A stretch of DNA of 64,000 nucleotides. Source: Gracilaria domingensis (Eukaryota > Rhodophyta > Florideophyceae > Gracilariales > Gracilariaceae). The stretch lies in contig VCMS01000262.1 of NCBI GenBank assembly GCA_022539475.1, forward strand, positions 1 through 64,000, in the 5' to 3' direction. A model generated the notes under the pieces. That model was not told the DNA's origin. It saw only the letters and a program-made list of their open reading frames with translations, and searched no databases. The position numbers were made by a program, and so were the translations under genes. Positions 8,801-16,194 of this stretch are shown piece by piece. Numbering within the stretch: the stretch's first letter is position 1; each line of letters opens with the position of its first letter.

Positions 8801-10379
8801 TAAGTTTTCTGTAGTCAATGCAGAACCTCATACGGGTCTCTCCTCGTTTTTGGACTAGCACTACAGGGCTAGCCCATTCCGAGTTTGCCGGTTCTATAAC
8901 CCCCTCGCGGAGCATCCGCTCTACCTCCTCCAGCTCTACCTCACGGGCCTTATGTCCCGCGCGGTATGGCTGTTGGTGGATGGGACGGGAGTCCGGTTTG
9001 AGGTCAATCCTGTGCTGGGTGGCCTTAATGGCTCCCAGCTTACCCGACCACATGGTACTGAATGGCTCCAGGAGTCCAAGGATCCGAGCTCTGAGCTCTT
9101 CCCCTTCAAGTCCTATATTCACCTCCGTCTTCCAATTGGTCACTGGGTCGAGCTCCAGTTTCTGGTCTCCTCGCTCAGCTAGTCGCTGCACCATATGGTC
9201 TGTTCGCGACGAATTCAACGAATTGACACTGCCCCCCCCTTCCTTAGCATCAACGACCTCGTGGGACCATTGTGGTATAATTGTAAAGATCGTACGGGGA
9301 GCCGGTAAGGCAAGACCAATTACGGTGTGCTTTGGCAACTTGACCGGGCGGTTGCTGAAGTTACTCAGGTAGACCTGAAACGGTTTTGTCGGTGTGTTGT
9401 CGACTATACCATTCGCCATTAAGGTCATGTGTCGTTCGGCCAACCGTGAATGGTTCTGAATGGATAACAGGCCAGGTTGTTGGCATGTGACCTTCACTAC
9501 CAAGTGGTTCATAGGCGGTATTGTTACCGCCTTTGCCAATCGCACCTTGTTGGAGAGTGTGTTTTCCGGGACCGGTTGGTGTTGAGTGCGGTTCTCTTTC
9601 GTAGAGGCACCCTTGTGTTTACCAATAATGGCGATCCGGGGGCCATTATGGAACAGAACTGTCTTAGAACGTGGAAAAATTGCCCTGACATGCTGGTCTA
9701 TAAAAGTTGTTCCGAGGATACAGTCTGTTGCCAGTTGGTTAACGACTATGAAGCGAACTCGGACCCTCATGGTGTCAATCAATACCATTATGGTAAGCGC
9801 TCCCATGACGGTTAGTAGTCTGTTGTTGGCGTCAACCAGTGGGTTAGTTAATGTACATGGCTGAAGCTTATTAAGTTGTCTGTTAGTTAATAGTTTGGCA
9901 TTCACCAGATTAGGTCCTGCCCCGGTGTCCAGGACAGTGACGCGTGGTACCAAGTGGTTAGAAGTAAACCCGAGGGTGACGTTTACCTTATAGTTACTAT
10001 GCTTGAGAAAGCATATCGGTTCGGTGCCGTCCATGAGGCTCTCCTCCCCTGTAACCAATGGGTAATTGTCCATACTTGCACCACTTGGTTCTGGAAGGCC
10101 TTCCGTCTTCGGACAGTTGGGGAAGGCCTCTATCCCAACTGTTCGGCGTTTTCCGCCTGCGGGGCGGGATCCGTTTGGTCCTGCTCCGTAACGAGGTGTA
10201 CCTGATGAGGTGTGGCTGCATTGGGTCGCGCATTTGCGTGTCCCGTGTCTGCGCTCCGCGCCGTGAGCCCAAATATATCCTGGTGGTTCTGCTGGCGAGC
10301 AGTCAGGAGAGCGTTCCTGTTCTGCGGAGCCACACTTGGGCACGCTGTTGCCAAGTGGTGAGGCGACAAACAGAACCAA
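5829..10379 (-). CDS. pol: Pol polyprotein (PR-RT-RH-IN-chromodomain)
   Basis: 1,516-residue open frame. Domains in order: aspartic protease with DTGA near residue 150; reverse transcriptase with FTTLDANCGYWQI and YIDDVVIYS near 617; RNase H with TLDTDASDAQIG; integrase zinc finger (HPG...C..C around 1,000-1,040); integrase core with DILG (about 1,073), LTDNGSN (about 1,135) and HPQTNGQVERFN (about 1,170); C-terminal chromodomain (about 1,450-1,495, YRIRWYGWSPEHDSMEP). This is the Ty3/gypsy order and the chromodomain marks a chromovirus. No stop or frameshift interrupts it. The frame opens inside gag in the -1 frame, so it is probably made by frameshifting from gag; the first 80 or so residues may not be translated independently. 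Confidence 0.95.
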   Translation of the reverse strand: MVLFVASPLGNSVPKCGSAEQERSPDCSPAEPPGYIWAHGAERRHGTRKCATQCSHTSSGTPRYGAGPNGSRPAGGKRRTVGIEAFPNCPKTEGLPEPSGASMDNYPLVTGEESLMDGTEPICFLKHSNYKVNVTLGFTSNHLVPRVTVLDTGAGPNLVNAKLLTNRQLNKLQPCTLTNPLVDANNRLLTVMGALTIMVLIDTMRVRVRFIVVNQLATDCILGTTFIDQHVRAIFPRSKTVLFHNGPRIAIIGKHKGASTKENRTQHQPVPENTLSNKVRLAKAVTIPPMNHLVVKVTCQQPGLLSIQNHSRLAERHMTLMANGIVDNTPTKPFQVYLSNFSNRPVKLPKHTVIGLALPAPRTIFTIIPQWSHEVVDAKEGGGSVNSLNSSRTDHMVQRLAERGDQKLELDPVTNWKTEVNIGLEGEELRARILGLLEPFSTMWSGKLGAIKATQHRIDLKPDSRPIHQQPYRAGHKAREVELEEVERMLREGVIEPANSEWASPVVLVQKRGETRMRFCIDYRKLNAVTVRDSYPIPRMDECIDSLGDANIFTTLDANCGYWQIEIPEGDRDKTAFTCHAGLYRFLRMPFGLRNAPATFQRALDIILSKVKWTTALVYIDDVVIYSRSIEEHFSHVQVVLQLLQEAGVTLKLRKCMFFNQEVEYLGHTISPGKLEVTKRNIRAVQEAKLPTSQTDIRSFIGLCNVYRRFIKGFAKIAAPLNRRLQKGQPTHFDHLEEDEVEAFYTLKAALLSPPVLALPKTGLPYTLDTDASDAQIGCCLMQEQEDGKLAPIGYWTRALNQAEQNYTVTEKECLAVVWSMLMLRPYLYGVRFTLRTDHDSLRWILGLADASGRLARWRLRLSEFEYDVQYRPGVKHRVADALSRLNTEGLDTDPVDDDIPCFTIEPANHEVNEVLKGYWHDDSTYQVVVETLLPVEEGEHAPITREEFLREQSTDRLCKTLADVLGRKDSHFDVDHNGYLIRRSPLDGALQKVVPESLRQRVLYLSHNPRLSGHPGATRLYYTLRRQFYWPHMANDVYIYVAQCNSCIKTRGGVGKHRKYLKLFPAAGPLEFVAIDILGPLPKTSEGYRFVVVITDRFTKLTRAIPLKNQTTTTLATAFLENWVYPYGAPMYLLTDNGSNLASKFFEAVCTMLGVKHYFTTAYHPQTNGQVERFNKTLVARLRHYVEEHQTTWSEYVQPLTYAYNLQVHRVTQTTPFDLVLSRTPHGIFVQPGPDRSEAAGTLTPAKVKRNILQRLRAALAAAKVKMTAAQERYKADYDRTVSKVTKVVAGDMVFLGVPPKGKRPTLAEMEEDIRLEEDINSKLLPKSTGPYKVIRSDEHTATVIMEGLENTVSIDRIVKAAQPTTANTQPIGEPTQQEAEREQMSPIPPPMMSQPSGQPSTRAVTADPTTQAAQEIEPRQDQRVTPPTGSHAPHDQMEESHPQVDTQECAIDTIVGHEHTTKGMRYRIRWYGWSPEHDSMEPPGHIPNNFIIRYWRKQGRTPPPTGIASRGTRR

Positions 10380-12397
10380 CAGAGTAGATTGCCGGTTGTG
10401 GGGTCCTTCATCGCGAGCGACGACGCGCGCGATGGGGGACGGCCTCCAGTAGGTACTGCACTCCGTTGCTGCGGGGGTGGTCCTCGTTCACCATATTGCT
10501 TGAATGGTACCGCTAGGACCGGGCTGACCGGTACGGATACCTGTGATGGTGGAGCTGAGGTTTGTCTCGAGGATCGCTCGCTGGATAGCGAGCTGGACCA
10601 AGAGGTATTACCGTGCGATCGAGTTGTCGGTTGTGCATGCACCAAGTGGACTGGGTGACCCTGGGAGGCGTATTGTGTGGACGCCTCCCCCGTAGTGGTC
10701 TCCTCTTCCTCTTCGTCAAACACTGACCGCCTGGTTTTTCCTTTCTCCTTCGATGGTTTGCCAAGTGGTGCGGAGTCTTTCCTGGCCCCTGACCGAACGG
10801 TGTCGCCTAGTCCCTGTGCATGGCGGGCTAGTGCGTTGTAGTCGACCGTGCGGTTGGTAGCTAGGTAGTTACGAACCTGTGATCGGATAGACTTCGCCAC
10901 GTTGTCGGCGTACATCGATTTCAACCTTTTGGTAGTAAAGACGCTTCCACAGCGGGAGGCTAATGCCCATAAGGAGCGAGCGAATTCCAATTCGGTTTGT
11001 CCCGCGCGCTGGCGGTACGCAAGCACCTCTGCGTACGCCTCCTGGATTACCTCATCGGTCGCGTAGGTTTCCAGTAGGAAGTTAACCACCTGTGGGTATG
11101 TCGTCAACATTTCCTTTTGGTCTTCGTCCACCGCCATGGTGTTTCCTTGGAGGCGGCTGTGAAGCAACGCTCCAGCCTGACCAGTTAGGTAGAATTCAAA
11201 CAGCCACATGGCTGCTGCCTCTGAAAACCCATTCTGGTCACAAGCGATCTTGAACCTTTGAAGGAAATCAATGATCGCAATAGGGTCATCCCCGCTAAAG
11301 CGAGTTTCACCCAGTTGGAAACGAAGCTTCCTATGATGCTTCGTTATCTTCTGAGCTACCTCTTTGGTATACTCAGCCTGTCTGTTCTCTAACCTATAGG
11401 TACGATAGTCAACCGCTTTGGTGAATAAATCATTGAGCGGCGTAAGCACCTCTAGGTCAGTCTCCTCGTCGGAAGTTGAGTCCGAATCGTTATACCTTTT
11501 GGTCTTACCCTTGCGGGGATTCTTTCCTTTCTTCTGGCGAGAGTCCTTCCTCTTGCGTCGTGAACCTGTACGGTCGTCGTCTCCTGACGAATCCGAATCG
11601 GTGTCTGAGGACGAAGAGTCCGAGTCCGACCGGCGGCTCTTTCTCTTTCCCCTTTTGGTTTTCTTCTTCTTACCATTTGGTTTACGTCGACGCTCGTCTC
11701 CTGAGCTCGACGAATCTCCATCAGGGTCTCCACCACTTGGTCTTGACGGAGCTACACCAGTAGGTTGGGAGAGGTAAACGTACCTCGGGCCCTCCGTCCC
11801 TGGAGGCTCTGCCCCTTTCCCCATGCGGTCGATAAATCCTTCACCAGTCGGTTGTGTAGGAAGGTTAGGGTGGAGAATACCAAGTGGTTTGGTGGCGTCT
11901 ACTGCAGGCGGGGGAGCTTGCTTCATGAGCGCGGCCTGGGCCACCATCTCAGGTTGAAGCTTAGCCCCCTGCTGCTGCAGAGCCAGCATAACCAATCGGT
12001 CGATGTGTCCTCGTACCTCGTTCTCGAGGTACTGTAACACCACCACAGGTACCTTGTCGAGGACCTCCTGGGAGGCTCGATCAACTACCACTCGGGTGAC
12101 CTCGTCCAAGTCCAGTCGCGGTCCGACTGGCACCTCCATTTGGTCTACCACTGGGGTTGTTACAGGAGCGGGCTCCGCCCTTGCGGAGCCTGCTCCTCCG
12201 TCCACTTGGTCAGCCCGGGGAAGGGTCGAGGGGCCCCCAGCTTCTCGGTCTTCCTTCTTCCCCCTGGGTGGGCGTTCCTTCCGAATCAGGTCCTCCGGGT
12301 TATCCAACACCGGATAGGACACTGAACCCCGTATGGGGTGACCACTTGGTGGAGCGCTCGGCGCCCTCTTTGGGTAGCGCGCGCCCCGTTTCTCCAT
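10130..12397 (-). CDS. gag: Gag polyprotein
   Basis: 755 residues from ATG 12,397. An N-terminal P- and charge-rich region is followed by a striking K/R then S/D tract (about residues 235-310), a capsid-like segment typical of retrotransposon gag (about 375-570, containing RFSGDDPIAIIDFLQRFK), and a zinc knuckle CWFCLSPHHLATAC near 669, matching C-X2-C-X4-H-X4-C. It overlaps pol by about 250 bp in a different frame. Expected role: capsid assembly and RNA packaging. Confidence 0.92.
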   Translation of the reverse strand: MEKRGARYPKRAPSAPPSGHPIRGSVSYPVLDNPEDLIRKERPPRGKKEDREAGGPSTLPRADQVDGGAGSARAEPAPVTTPVVDQMEVPVGPRLDLDEVTRVVVDRASQEVLDKVPVVVLQYLENEVRGHIDRLVMLALQQQGAKLQPEMVAQAALMKQAPPPAVDATKPLGILHPNLPTQPTGEGFIDRMGKGAEPPGTEGPRYVYLSQPTGVAPSRPSGGDPDGDSSSSGDERRRKPNGKKKKTKRGKRKSRRSDSDSSSSDTDSDSSGDDDRTGSRRKRKDSRQKKGKNPRKGKTKRYNDSDSTSDEETDLEVLTPLNDLFTKAVDYRTYRLENRQAEYTKEVAQKITKHHRKLRFQLGETRFSGDDPIAIIDFLQRFKIACDQNGFSEAAAMWLFEFYLTGQAGALLHSRLQGNTMAVDEDQKEMLTTYPQVVNFLLETYATDEVIQEAYAEVLAYRQRAGQTELEFARSLWALASRCGSVFTTKRLKSMYADNVAKSIRSQVRNYLATNRTVDYNALARHAQGLGDTVRSGARKDSAPLGKPSKEKGKTRRSVFDEEEEETTTGEASTQYASQGHPVHLVHAQPTTRSHGNTSWSSSLSSERSSRQTSAPPSQVSVPVSPVLAVPFKQYGERGPPPQQRSAVPTGGRPPSRASSLAMKDPTTGNLLCWFCLSPHHLATACPSVAPQNRNALLTARQQNHQDIFGLTARSADTGHANARPNAATPHQVHLVTEQDQTDPAPQAENAEQLG
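10148..10154 (-). other. Candidate -1 frameshift site between gag and pol
   Basis: Near the end of the gag/pol overlap, gag codons GCG-GAA-AAC can be re-read as GGC-GGA-AAA in the pol frame. The heptamer GGAAAAC is not a canonical X-XXY-YYZ site; it is proposed because it is A-rich and lies a few codons before the gag stop. Other positions in the 250-bp overlap are possible. Confidence 0.25.
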
Positions 12398-12509
12398 TTA
12401 GGTAACTGGCGTCGGAGCCAATTGCTTCGGCAACGGGAACCAAACCACTCGGGTATCTCGTGACTTCCAAATCCTCCCTTCCCAAAACCACTTGGTAATC
12501 CACAGATTT

Positions 12510-12525
12510 CTAGGTCGGGAGACCA
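12510..12525 (-). other. Primer-binding site
   Basis: On the minus strand, 5 bases after the 5' LTR, the sequence reads TGGTCTCCCGACCTAG. It begins with TGG, complementary to a tRNA 3' CCA end, in the position expected for first-strand priming. The tRNA species was not identified. Confidence 0.6.
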
Positions 12526-12530
12526 AACTA

Positions 12531-13102
12531 TGTGGTATAACCGATCGGTGCGAGCTGCTAGTGGGGAGCCCTGCGTGGGCTCGACCCGGCGGAGGAGTGA
12601 AACGCGTGACACCTAATAGGTCGGCAGCACCCGCCGTTGCCTATAGTGCACGGTGACCAAGTGGAAAATACGCCTGCACTGGTGTGCGGCAGGCACGTAT
12701 AACCCTCGAGGTCAGCAAAACTATTAGAGGACTACTAGACTTACCAATTGGTGACTGTAGAACCGAACTGGTGTCAAATTAGCCTAGTTGGTGCTTGACT
12801 TTACCATTTGGTGTGGGAGGTTGGCGTCTCGGGGGTTTAGTACACCCGAGCGCCCCTCCGGCTCTCACGGGCCTAGTGCCACGTGGGCCACCGGGAGGTG
12901 CATTTGTGGTGCACCACCCCGGCCACATATCTACACTACCTAGTAAATATTAATTCTAAATTAACGAAAATAGACTAATTAGTCTTGTCCAAGCCTGCGC
13001 TTGCGCGTCCCACGTGGTACAGTAGACACACGTGCCCGGGAGCCCGTGACGTCACCACTTGGTCTTGTAGAGCCCCCGTTGATCGGGCCGAGCTATACTA
13101 CA
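12531..13102 (-). repeat. LTR, right (5' LTR of the minus-oriented element)
   Basis: 572 bp, same ends as the left LTR. Differences seen against the left LTR: CACTGTG/CACGGTG, TGGTAAAT/TGGAAAAT and GAGCACCCC/GAGCGCCCC. Confidence 0.97.
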
Positions 13103-13107
13103 ATCAG
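13103..13107. repeat. Target-site duplication ATCAG, right copy
   Basis: Identical to 1,325-1,329 and directly follows the LTR end CTACA; the MTase-SET reading frame continues from here. Confidence 0.95.
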
Positions 13108-15170
13108 AATGATGAAGAAGAAACAACCGAAAAAGAAACGAAAAGTGAACCATGCACCATCTGTGTACGTACCCACTTTTACGTCGTTCTCCAAAGACAA
13201 CTGTGATCCACTGGGATTCTCTATCAGTGAGGTCGTATGGGCATGGAGTTGTTTTGCGGCTCATCTTGGATACACGAACGTTCAGCATATGGTGAAACCA
13301 TACATTTACATGAATATGCAGACGTTGAAGTATACGGCGCTAGAGACACGGAAGTCTGGTTATGCCCCGCCGAGCCAGAGTACTCGATTCAAGACAAAGG
13401 ATGTGCCACAGAGCAGTACTAGTGGATCGGTGGAGACATTGAGTGATGAATGCGATACAAACCTCCGAATACTGGCTAAGGAATTTTTGACAGACCTCGA
13501 AACCGTATGCACCCACGATAGCCTCTATAGCTTACGGGCTGATCAGATGAGGAACTGGATAGAGTTTTCGGAGATACGGATGGATACCGTATCTGGTTCT
13601 GACTCCGGTGAGTTGCCTGCTCGATTTCAGAAGTTTTCGGAGTTGCTATGGAAACCGATACAGAATATGCGTCATGCGGAAGGGTTCCATGTCGGCATTC
13701 ACGCGAAACCTGATATTGAACTGACGAAAACCTCTAAAACTTCCGGTAATGCCGAACCTTCTTCGACCAAGTCTGCCCCACCCCCACCTCGTCGAGAGTA
13801 TATGAACCTCGTGAGCTCCGATAGCGACGGTTTCGAGAAGCCGGTGAATCTTGCGGAGCATGAATCTCGGGTTGCCGGTTACAACATCTAAAAGACTGGT
13901 ATTGAGCCGCCCATGAGGGGGATATCCAGTCTCCTTCGAATGAATATGGACAAGGTGTGGAAGGGGATGAGAAAGTCACACTTTGTAGCGTACAACTGTG
14001 ACATGAAGGACCTGAGGCACACACACGAAACATTTGTGAATCAGAGTGAGATTTTATGGGGTGAGGCACAGCTTGTCCTGACGGACCCTCCCCTTAACAC
14101 TCGAAGGAAGAGGAACAAACGGAATAGTGCTCACGATGTCTTCAGTGAGGATGACATGATCAGTACGGCTGACTTAATAAGTTCCGCGCTTCGGTCAGGT
14201 GGGCACTTCATTATATTCTGTGCCATGGCACAGTTTCATGTTTGGCACAGGATACTTTCGGAAACGGCGAGTACGAAAGATGAAGCTGGAAGCGAAGGTA
14301 AGCCAGAACTCATGCCTTCCTTTAAAGTGGATGGGAATCCACTGGTGTTCATCCGGGATCGAAGTAATGTTGGGGAGAATCCACGGAAGTTTGGGATACA
14401 GCCCGTCACGGAGTACGCCGTTCATGGGGTGAAGCGTGGATTGCGATCATCCGAGGAAGCCAGTCTTACTCCATTTGAGGAGAACAATTTCATTCCTTCT
14501 ACTTTCCCGGCTAACAGGAATGTAATTGACCGGGTGCCAGAACCGAGAGCGGGGGAGTGGTTGACATGGAAGGTAAATGAGCCAGGTAGTTCAGTACCAA
14601 GTGGGCAGTACATAAGACCGGAGCAGAAGTCCAGGGAGTTGATGAAAGAGTTGATATGTCGCTTCATAAGATCGGGTGATCTTGTCATGGACATGTTCGC
14701 GGGAACTTTTTCTACGGGTATGGCGTGCCTATCGCTGACAAATCATAGGAAGTTCTTGGGGTGCGAGAAGAATAGCCCATGTTTCAGCCATGCGAAGCAC
14801 CATATAACGACTCTTATGGCCATAGTTCTTCGCGGGGGGAAGAATGACATCCTGGTTGAACAGGAGGTGGTGGATGCTGCTTCAACGACTTATGAACGGG
14901 TTCCACATCGGGACCGAGGTCGGCTTGAATGGGAGGCTCTATTTGGATACCTCCAGTACCAAGTAATGCTTGCACATATTACTCAGTTCCTAGGAAGATA
15001 CTGGAAGGACTGGGACTTTGTCGACAAATGTGGACAGCATACTGTAGATGTTTGGGACGAGAAGTACCGAGGAGCTCTGAATCTAATGGATATGCATATG
15101 CTGTTGACTGTGGAAGCCAATCGCTATCGCTTACATGTAGCATCTTCTAAGATTCGACATTCCCGTGCCC
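13108..15170 (+). pseudogene. MTase-SET gene of copy A, methyltransferase part
   Basis: Continues the protein interrupted at 1,329. It contains a basic tract (KKKQPKKKRKV), a conserved region without recognised motif, then the methyltransferase: motif IV at 14,084-14,095 and motif I near 14,684-14,720 (DLVMDMFAGTFSTGMA). The order IV then I is that of beta-class amino-methyltransferases. Damage: TAA at 13,889-13,891 where copy C has CAA, and motif IV reads DPPL instead of the DPPF of copies B and C. The frame then stays open through VDVWDEKYRGALNLMDMHM to KIRHSRA, where similarity breaks at about 15,170. Confidence 0.85.
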
Positions 15171-15418
15171 TAGCAAAACCCATCGTCATTAAAGCATCAT
15201 GCGGCAGTAAATGACATTGATGCCTTTCAATAACATGTAAGGGCACTTTCGAGGAAATTAATTTTTTCAAAAAATCACACTCATGGAAATGTCAGTGAAA
15301 CAAAACTTTACTTATTTTTCAATGACGTTGGTCATATTACCTTACTACATCAGTCATCTTGTCTGCAACTCTACTGAAACCCCTTTTAGTTTTCCCTTAG
15401 CGAGTTTTGCCTGGGGTG
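15171..15418. other. About 248-bp extra segment inside the SET junction of copy A
   Basis: Copies B and C read directly from CGACATCCCCGTGC into TGGTATGGGGGTG. Copy A has about 248 bp between these points, AT-richer than the surroundings. It breaks the frame (stop at 15,214). No terminal inverted repeat or clear target duplication was seen. It could be an insertion, or an intron lost from the other copies, although GT..AG ends do not fit well. Confidence 0.6.
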
Positions 15419-15942
15419 ATGGTATGGGGGTGTTCACGGAACATAAGATATTGGCTGGGGAAACTATCTGTCATTTTTATGGAACTTTGGTACACACGGA
15501 TCTGACGAACCGGAAGGAAAGACACTTAACGTATGGAAGTGGCTGTCTCGGAGCAACTCCAGTGCGGTACAAGTTGTTTTCTATGATGGTCACTGTGACT
15601 GGTACGGAGTTTCTGCACCTGAAAAACAGACCAGGACAGGCTCAGGATAGAAAGGGGAGCGAAGTGTACATTGTCCCGGCGGCTATTTGTATCGGGAGCT
15701 ACATTAACGACGCCGGATATCATGCCGGGGATCCCGATTTATCGCAGCCCCGGTCAAACAGGACTCGAAGTGCCAATGTGCAGATGGTGGAAGCGAAGTC
15801 CGTGATACAGTTTAAGTCCGACCTTTCTAACTATGCTCTACTTCGTTGTAGAGCAGTAAGAGATGTTGAGAGGGGCGAAGAGTTGTATTTCAACTTCGGA
15901 GAGCAGTACGCCTGGGGCTGGGCTCTGACATTGGAGCAATAG
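15419..15942 (+). pseudogene. SET-domain part of the MTase-SET gene, copy A
   Basis: Reads GMGVFTEHKILAGETICHFYG (split here for length: G-x-GVF and AGETICHFYG), SYINDAGYHAG, SANVQMVEAKS and the terminal ERGEELYFNFGEQYAW. These match the start, the NH/NV core and the GEEL-x-x-x-YG-x-xY end of SET lysine methyltransferase domains. There are no pre-SET cysteines. In copies B and C it is joined in frame to the methyltransferase. The ORF here ends in TAG at 15,942. Confidence 0.85.
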
Positions 15943-16194
15943 ATGAGTTCAGTACCGAATAGAAAGTAAATATGCTTGTGAATGTTGCAGCTGCCCACAA
16001 TACGCGTTGTACATGTACACTGGAGCTCTTCATCTATTTGTAACGGCGATATTTGCGACCCATTGGGCACCTCAAATTCCTAAAAAGCAGGAACTGCGGA
16101 GTCTCCCGGAATATCTGAACCATGCCCCCCCCCCCCCCCTCACCCCCTCCCCCCCCCAACAATTTGGTTTCATTACCCCGTTTATCTCCACAAC

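Larger units (their letters stand above)
1330..13102 (-). mobile_element. Young Ty3/gypsy chromovirus with an antisense gene
   Basis: 11,773 bp, LTR to LTR, inserted in the MTase-SET gene of copy A with a 5-bp duplication. On the minus strand: 5' LTR 13,102-12,531, primer-binding site, gag, pol (protease, reverse transcriptase, RNase H, integrase, chromodomain), then a convergent plus-strand gene, a G-rich tract and the 3' LTR. The two LTRs are both 572 bp and differ at 3 positions by my comparison, so insertion is recent. Both gag and pol are open throughout. The whole element is strongly enriched in the palindrome CCANNTGG. Confidence 0.97.
1330..13102. promoter_or_regulatory. Dispersed CCANNTGG palindromes across the retrotransposon
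   Basis: I count about 53 CCANNTGG sites in 11,773 bp, many extended to ACCANNTGGT, in LTRs, leader, gag, pol and the antisense gene alike, on both sides of codon boundaries. Chance expectation for six fixed bases is about 3. Examples: 1,543, 3,055, 5,219, 7,597, 9,500, 11,733, 12,341. The core CANNTG is an E-box. A protein-binding role is inference. Confidence 0.8.

Noticed and set aside
13001-13107. Start of a longer frame reading from the right LTR into the MTase gene
   Set aside because: The first part is LTR sequence; similarity to copies B and C starts at the target duplication.
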